DNA of 64,000 bases from Armatimonadetes bacterium UBA5352. GTDB taxonomy: Bacteria > Armatimonadota > Zipacnadia > Zipacnadales > UBA5352. Positions 60,501-64,000 of this stretch are shown here, one piece after another. Made by a program: the position numbers and the translations under genes. The notes beneath the pieces were generated by a model. The model saw only the letters and a list, made by a program, of their open reading frames with translations. It did not search any database and was not told where the DNA came from. The first letter of the stretch is position 1. Each line of letters opens with the position of its first letter. The DNA is taken from positions 1 to 64,000 of the forward strand of contig DHPY01000074.1 of NCBI GenBank assembly GCA_002411015.1. Direction: 5' to 3'.

Positions 60501-61670
60501 ACCGAGGTGCTTCTGCCAGAGGGCGAAGCGCTGCGCGGTCAGCAACTCATCGTGGCGGGCCGCGTGGATGGCGCGTATGCGATCGATCGCGTCGAGCGCA
60601 CGGCCGCCGGGAGCCTCGTGCACCTTGCAGATGAGCCGATCATCCGCGTGGAGGCCGGCGACACCTTCAGCGTGCCGAGCGTCGTGGAGGTCTCACGCCT
60701 CGAGGACGGGACGTGGAGTGTCCGCGCCGACTGCGACGTGGAGACGGAGCTGCCGCGCCCGGCGACCTTCAACTCGCGCGTGATGCTCCGCTCCGGCGCG
60801 GGCTGGACGGAGTTGCCGCACGAGCGCACCAACGGCGCCGTCGGCTTCCGCATCCCCGCATCCGGCCTGCACGGCGGCCCGGCGATCCTGCTGCTCACCA
60901 ACGGAGACGTCGACCTCAGTGACAGTACGCCGCCCGCGGTGGAGCGCGTGCTCATCGATGGCGTCCCATGCCCGACCGCGCTGCAGCCGGGCGTCGCCGA
61001 CCTCGGCTTCGTCTCCGAACCCCGGACGATCGCGGTGGAGCTGCGCGATGCCGCGAACACGCTCCACGGCGACCCGGTCGTCGCCCTGCTCGGCGCCGAT
61101 GCGCGCTACACCGTGAGGATCGTGCCCGACCGCAACGATCCGCGACGCGCGACCGCGCTGATCCGTCTGCGCGACCTTCCTGAGGGGCAGTACGATCTGC
61201 GCCTGACGGCATTTGACCGCGCGGCGAACGAGGCGAAGCTGGCACTGCGCTTCAACACTCGCGGCCTGGTCTCCATGGCGGGGGAGCTGCGGGTCGCCGG
61301 CAGCTCCGGCAAGGTCAGCAAGCCGCTCGAGGAGCTCGGCACACAGTTCTACCGCGCGGAGGCGCCGGGCGACTTCATTGAGTATGACCTCTATGTACCG
61401 GAGAGCGGGCGCTACGATCTGACGCTGATAGCCTCCGGTAACCCGAGCTACGCGACCATCCAGCCGAGCCTCGACGGGCAGGCGCTGGGCGAGCCGGTCG
61501 ACTGCTACCGTGCTTCGCTCGACACCACTGGCGTCGTGGCGACGCTGGGAACGCACGATCTGGCGGCAGGCCCCCACCGGCTGCGGCTGGAGGTTGTCGG
61601 GAAGAACGAGCTTGGGAGCGACTACTTCATCGCCTGGCACAGCATCGCGCTGCGTCCGGCGGGAGACTGA
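57516..61670 (+). CDS. Large secreted heparinase II/III-like polysaccharide lyase
   Basis: The protein is 1384 aa. Signal peptide, then a carbohydrate-binding-like beta domain (about 25-190). A zinc-ribbon-like pair (CDCPNCG about 258, CKRCD about 282) leads into an alpha/alpha toroid (about 300-620) and a heparinase II/III-type beta-sandwich with GHAHADKLNFAFWAHG at about 665. The last 450 residues hold further beta domains. Such enzymes cleave uronic-acid-containing polymers by beta-elimination; the substrate is not evident. GTG 57516 (GAGAGG 4 nt upstream) or GTG 57525 may be the start. Confidence 0.82.
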   Translation: MGTVRSLTLILSVFAAVGCISLAQGQTEPNLELLGAESFEAAAVGALPEGWSVEFGREEDVAVTGAEAYEGDRSLHLVDSSQTASTGLRSPRMQVEPGSAYWVRAWWLGDAGNNASVYIEYWDATGTRMQEHVRSYGVSGTGRWSRLLTSSVAPEGAVAATVLLYSSSTVTTDGYFDAVEFGVGVPVLFDRTPQPPAEVDHPVGLYTDADIQRAKQNIERHEWAQREFDAIKSRCEWWMNLPDEEIATWIPEGTPFRVCDCPNCGAAWGVGPWTFLSDGRTQCKRCDTIYPNEKFPETGVEEHVNPLGQREQINSYVDADGKRFRLEGLRKYGRINKLGNLGWLGRAYALTGDTAYAEKVRNVLLRLAEVYPAYIAHDWYNIYPDYSNLQSGKMSGWKLHDATTFIELCLAYDLTVESGVYSDEDRSLIEEGAFREAGRLLTSTSPRGYCVNDGPFLMAAGGYIGKLLGEHDYVAWAIEPPNGFFGFIEENFWRDGHWEDGSPSYELMALNKFYVLPEIMQGYTDPPSYEGRDRYENLDMLANPLLSKVLVAGMYVTSPDGHQPANNDSTFGANYPARHAEENYFWFPTERNLRLMAHAYRGNASDTGSDYSLFRRDPGLSFDDVEPLDAAAESLVRPGLGWAILRAGEGAEQVMTLLDFGPVRGHAHADKLNFAFWAHGRELVTDLGYLGARHHYQPWLRAPAAHNELLVDGDAPKMAAGELQSFAPGEFAQSIRAAAPAVYDQVERYERTLTMVAPPGGPAYLVDVFDVSGGERHLMAFHGDGESFSSPLEFAPDETEFITTKAESGDWIRSQERATPDGSFTADWRIAAEDSPGVRLTVLDDAAAAWHITAPGLRDRSNTWGDTTFHGLLWEQPGPTSRFVSVIEAVNGSPRLRSIERIATSSPIATGVRVERDGAADYVFVSDTTEPVTATEPAGLQFAGRQAIVSIRDGQPVFARLVEGTSLTLGDLKLSRAGAMQGAIAAFDDAADTFTTEVLLPEGEALRGQQLIVAGRVDGAYAIDRVERTAAGSLVHLADEPIIRVEAGDTFSVPSVVEVSRLEDGTWSVRADCDVETELPRPATFNSRVMLRSGAGWTELPHERTNGAVGFRIPASGLHGGPAILLLTNGDVDLSDSTPPAVERVLIDGVPCPTALQPGVADLGFVSEPRTIAVELRDAANTLHGDPVVALLGADARYTVRIVPDRNDPRRATALIRLRDLPEGQYDLRLTAFDRAANEAKLALRFNTRGLVSMAGELRVAGSSGKVSKPLEELGTQFYRAEAPGDFIEYDLYVPESGRYDLTLIASGNPSYATIQPSLDGQALGEPVDCYRASLDTTGVVATLGTHDLAAGPHRLRLEVVGKNELGSDYFIAWHSIALRPAGD

Positions 61671-61687
61671 CACACAGGGAGACGCCA

Positions 61688-64000
61688 ATGAACCGCGCGA
61701 TGCACGTTGTCGCACTGATTGCGGGAGTGACCGTGATGGCGGCCGGCACAGGGCTCGCCCAGGAGACGAACATGACCGGGCTGATGGCGCACCCTTGCGT
61801 GCTGGTCAACCCGGAGATGGTGGAGGGCCTGCGCCAGCGCGCGGCGGATGCAGAGATCAACCGCTTCGGCTTCTCCACCACGGAGGTCTGGCAGGAGCAC
61901 CTCGCTCTGGCTGATCGCTTCCTGAACGCGGCGCCGTACCGCTACAGCGTCGAGCTTCCGACCGGCACCGGGCAGCCAGGCGTGCCGTGGGAGTACACGC
62001 TCAGCGATGAGGAGCCGCCCCGCCACCCGGGCATCAACTACCCGCCCTGGACCGCGATGACCCAGGAGCAGCGCGATGACGCCATCACCGTGCGCCTGAA
62101 GGCGCTCTCCTTCGCCTACCTCATCACGCAGGAGCAGCGCTACGCGGAGGCTGCGAAGCAGATCGCGCTGAACCTGGCGGCGTGGGATTACTGGACCGAC
62201 CCGGACTACGGCGGCGGTATCGCCTGCCTCGACACCGGGCACATCACCAAGTGCATGGGCATCTTCTATGACTGGTGCTACGACACCCTCAGCGACGATG
62301 AGCGTGCGAACATCCGCGAGTCGATCGCGGTCAAGGGCTGCGACACCATCATGGCCGGCATCGACCGCTACCCGCCGGAGACGAACGGCTACGCGGTGCT
62401 GGCCGCGGGCCTTGGCGCTGGAGGGCTGGCGATCCGCCCCGAGGACTCGCGCGGCGGCGTCTACCTCCAGCGAGCGATTGACGCCACCGCGACCTCGCTG
62501 GACCTCTCCGGCGAGGACGGCGGGCTCTTCGAGGGGCCGATGTACGGGACCTACCTGCTCGACAGCCTCGCGCATGTGCTCGATGCGGTGGTCGCGGCGC
62601 GCGTCGAGACGGACCTCATGCAGCACCCGTTCCTCGCCACGATGGAGGAGTACGTCATCTCGCAGATGGCGCCCGGCAGCTACCAGATGCCGGTCTTCGG
62701 CGATGGCAGCCCCGGGCGCTTCTACCCCGAGACCATGTCCGTCCTCGCGAACAACGGGAGCCGCGCCGCCGCGTGGTACCTCGAGCGGATAGGGCAGCTT
62801 CGGCCCTACACGATCCACCAGTTCATGCGCTTCGATCCAGAGGCGCTGCAGCCCGAGCAGCCGCAGTTCAACCCCTCACGGGTGCTCGTGGACCTAGGCC
62901 TCGTCTCGCTGAAGACGGGCTACGAGCCTCACACGCCCTACCTGAGCATGAAGTCCGGCCCGCCGGAGACCAGCGTCGGGCACGCGCACTTTGACTCGAA
63001 CGCGATTGTGCTGAGCTTCATTGGCGAGTGGTTGATCTCCGACCGCGGCTACGCCGCCCGGTACAATCCGCCCGCTGAGAAGTTCACGCGGGGCTCGATG
63101 GGCCACTCGACGCTCGTGCTCGATGCCGATGAGACCTACAGGCAGGACGTGACGAGCCCCGCGCCGGGACATGAACAGATCTCCCGCACCGGCGGTCGAA
63201 TCGAGGAGTTCTTCTCCTCCGACGCGACCGACTACGTGCGCGGCGAGGCGGCCGCGACCTACAACACCGACGACCTGCACGTGCTGGATCGCTTCGCGCG
63301 GCAGGTGTTCTACCTCAAGCCCCACCTCTACGTGATCGTGGATGACATCGCGGCACCCGAGGAGCACGCCTACACAGTGACGCTCCAGGCGCCCACGAAC
63401 GGGATCATCCGGCAGACGGAGGGCCACAACTGGACGATCTCCGGCTCGGTCGCGAGGCTCGACTGCTTCCTTGCGAGCCCGCAGGGACTGGCGACTGAGG
63501 CGCTCACCTACCCCGGCGCGGAGTCCTACGGCAGCTACATCGCCGCCACCACCGACCGCACGCGCAATGCCCGGATCGTCACGCTGCTCTACCCGGATGT
63601 CTACGCTGAGGGCGGGCTGCTCGCGAACCCGGGCTTCGAGAACGGGATGGTCGGCTGGAAGCCGCGCGCGAACGAGGACCTGCCGAACCACGTGATCGAT
63701 GAGCAGGTCGCGCACTCCGGAGACGCTTCCGGGCGCATAGACCGCTCCGGCTACTACTACTCCGGCCGCATCGAGGTAAAGCCCGGCGACACCGTCCATG
63801 CCAGCGCGTGGCTGCGGACGCAGGGGGTCTCCGAGAAGGGAGCGAGCCTCCGCATCCACTGGTGGAACGCGCAGAGCAAGTGCTTCGCCACCGAGGGCAC
63901 CGGCGACCTGGCCCCCGAGGACTGGACGCAGGTCGAGGTCACGGGAGCTGCGCCCGAGGGCGCGACGGGCGCCGACATCGGCCTCTACTTCACCGATCCC
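61688..64000 (+). CDS. Heparinase II/III-family protein, 3' end beyond window
   Basis: The frame stays open from the ATG at 61688 to the window end (771 codons). A signal peptide ends near GLAQE. An alpha/alpha toroid (about 35-370; ETNGYAVLAAGLGAGG, SGEDGGLFEGPMYGTYLLD) precedes the beta-sandwich with the motif SVGHAHFDSNAIVLSF at about 425. A carbohydrate-binding-like module (LLANPGFENG..., about 645 on) is cut by the window edge. AGGGAG lies 6 nt before the ATG. It follows the larger lyase by 17 nt, so both probably act on the same polymer. Confidence 0.85.
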   Translation, partial: MNRAMHVVALIAGVTVMAAGTGLAQETNMTGLMAHPCVLVNPEMVEGLRQRAADAEINRFGFSTTEVWQEHLALADRFLNAAPYRYSVELPTGTGQPGVPWEYTLSDEEPPRHPGINYPPWTAMTQEQRDDAITVRLKALSFAYLITQEQRYAEAAKQIALNLAAWDYWTDPDYGGGIACLDTGHITKCMGIFYDWCYDTLSDDERANIRESIAVKGCDTIMAGIDRYPPETNGYAVLAAGLGAGGLAIRPEDSRGGVYLQRAIDATATSLDLSGEDGGLFEGPMYGTYLLDSLAHVLDAVVAARVETDLMQHPFLATMEEYVISQMAPGSYQMPVFGDGSPGRFYPETMSVLANNGSRAAAWYLERIGQLRPYTIHQFMRFDPEALQPEQPQFNPSRVLVDLGLVSLKTGYEPHTPYLSMKSGPPETSVGHAHFDSNAIVLSFIGEWLISDRGYAARYNPPAEKFTRGSMGHSTLVLDADETYRQDVTSPAPGHEQISRTGGRIEEFFSSDATDYVRGEAAATYNTDDLHVLDRFARQVFYLKPHLYVIVDDIAAPEEHAYTVTLQAPTNGIIRQTEGHNWTISGSVARLDCFLASPQGLATEALTYPGAESYGSYIAATTDRTRNARIVTLLYPDVYAEGGLLANPGFENGMVGWKPRANEDLPNHVIDEQVAHSGDASGRIDRSGYYYSGRIEVKPGDTVHASAWLRTQGVSEKGASLRIHWWNAQSKCFATEGTGDLAPEDWTQVEVTGAAPEGATGADIGLYFTDP

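Noticed and set aside
1..64000. CRISPR arrays, tRNA, rRNA, IS elements
   Set aside because: No regularly spaced direct repeats, no tRNA T-arm motif in a cloverleaf context, no rRNA cores and no transposase motifs were found by reading.

Overview
The window is high-GC bacterial chromosome, densely coded on both strands, with Shine-Dalgarno-led genes and many 1-4 nt overlaps. I see no rRNA, tRNA, IS element or CRISPR array. The mix suggests an uncultured-type heterotroph of the Armatimonadota / Hydrogenedentota / Planctomycetota kind: many Gfo/Idh/MocA oxidoreductases, aldo/keto reductases, AP-endonuclease-fold sugar isomerases, UroD-like proteins, very large secreted LamG or heparinase-type proteins, a split glycine decarboxylase and lipoproteins. 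Armatimonadota is my best guess, from gene content only.

Layout. (1) 57-13524, minus strand: carbohydrate catabolism, with three Gfo/Idh/MocA proteins, two aldo/keto reductases (one with a ferredoxin-like tail), a sugar isomerase/epimerase, a UroD-like protein, an MBL-fold hydrolase, a 1228-aa secreted LamG protein and a class II aldolase. The run is interrupted near 4405 by a rearrangement scar that truncates a metallophosphoesterase. (2) 13754-15478: an orphan HsdS-like half-subunit divergent from a NagB-like isomerase. (3) 15760-24136, minus: a tightly packed MoxR / DUF58 / transglutaminase (TgpA-like) / secreted alpha-beta hydrolase / DUF4139-like series. (4) 24317-27630: sugar isomerase, alkyladenine DNA glycosylase and an enolase-superfamily enzyme. 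(5) 27634-31476, minus: archease, ECF sigma factor, anti-sigma/FecR protein, carboxypeptidase-regulatory-like protein and M48 protease. (6) 31642-34251, plus: CapA-like lipoprotein, parvulin PPIase and GNAT. (7) 34269-36379, minus: a QatB-QatC-like pair, the most interesting locus. (8) 36559-41760, plus: Wzc-type tyrosine autokinase behind a near-consensus promoter, a DUF3160 lipoprotein and a DnaA-N-like protein. (9) 41795-42668: two small proteins flanking an apparently autonomous structured non-coding transcript. (10) 42993-49491, plus: a membrane-DUF362 fusion, a 595-aa unknown and a sensor kinase without a response regulator. (11) 49553-55262: a zinc alcohol dehydrogenase and the gcvT-gcvH-gcvPA-gcvPB operon. 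(12) 55333-64000, plus: a secreted family-10-like glycosidase and two heparinase II/III-type proteins, the last cut by the window end.

Short palindromes of the GACAGGC...GCCTGTC and GACGGGC...GCCCGTC kind recur between genes (2413-2514, 4909, 13685, 15579-15752, 26059) and look like a dispersed REP-like family.

The candidate undescribed systems are the QatB-QatC pair, which has neither the Qat ATPase nor the TatD nuclease beside it, and the three-way-junction RNA at 42252-42436.
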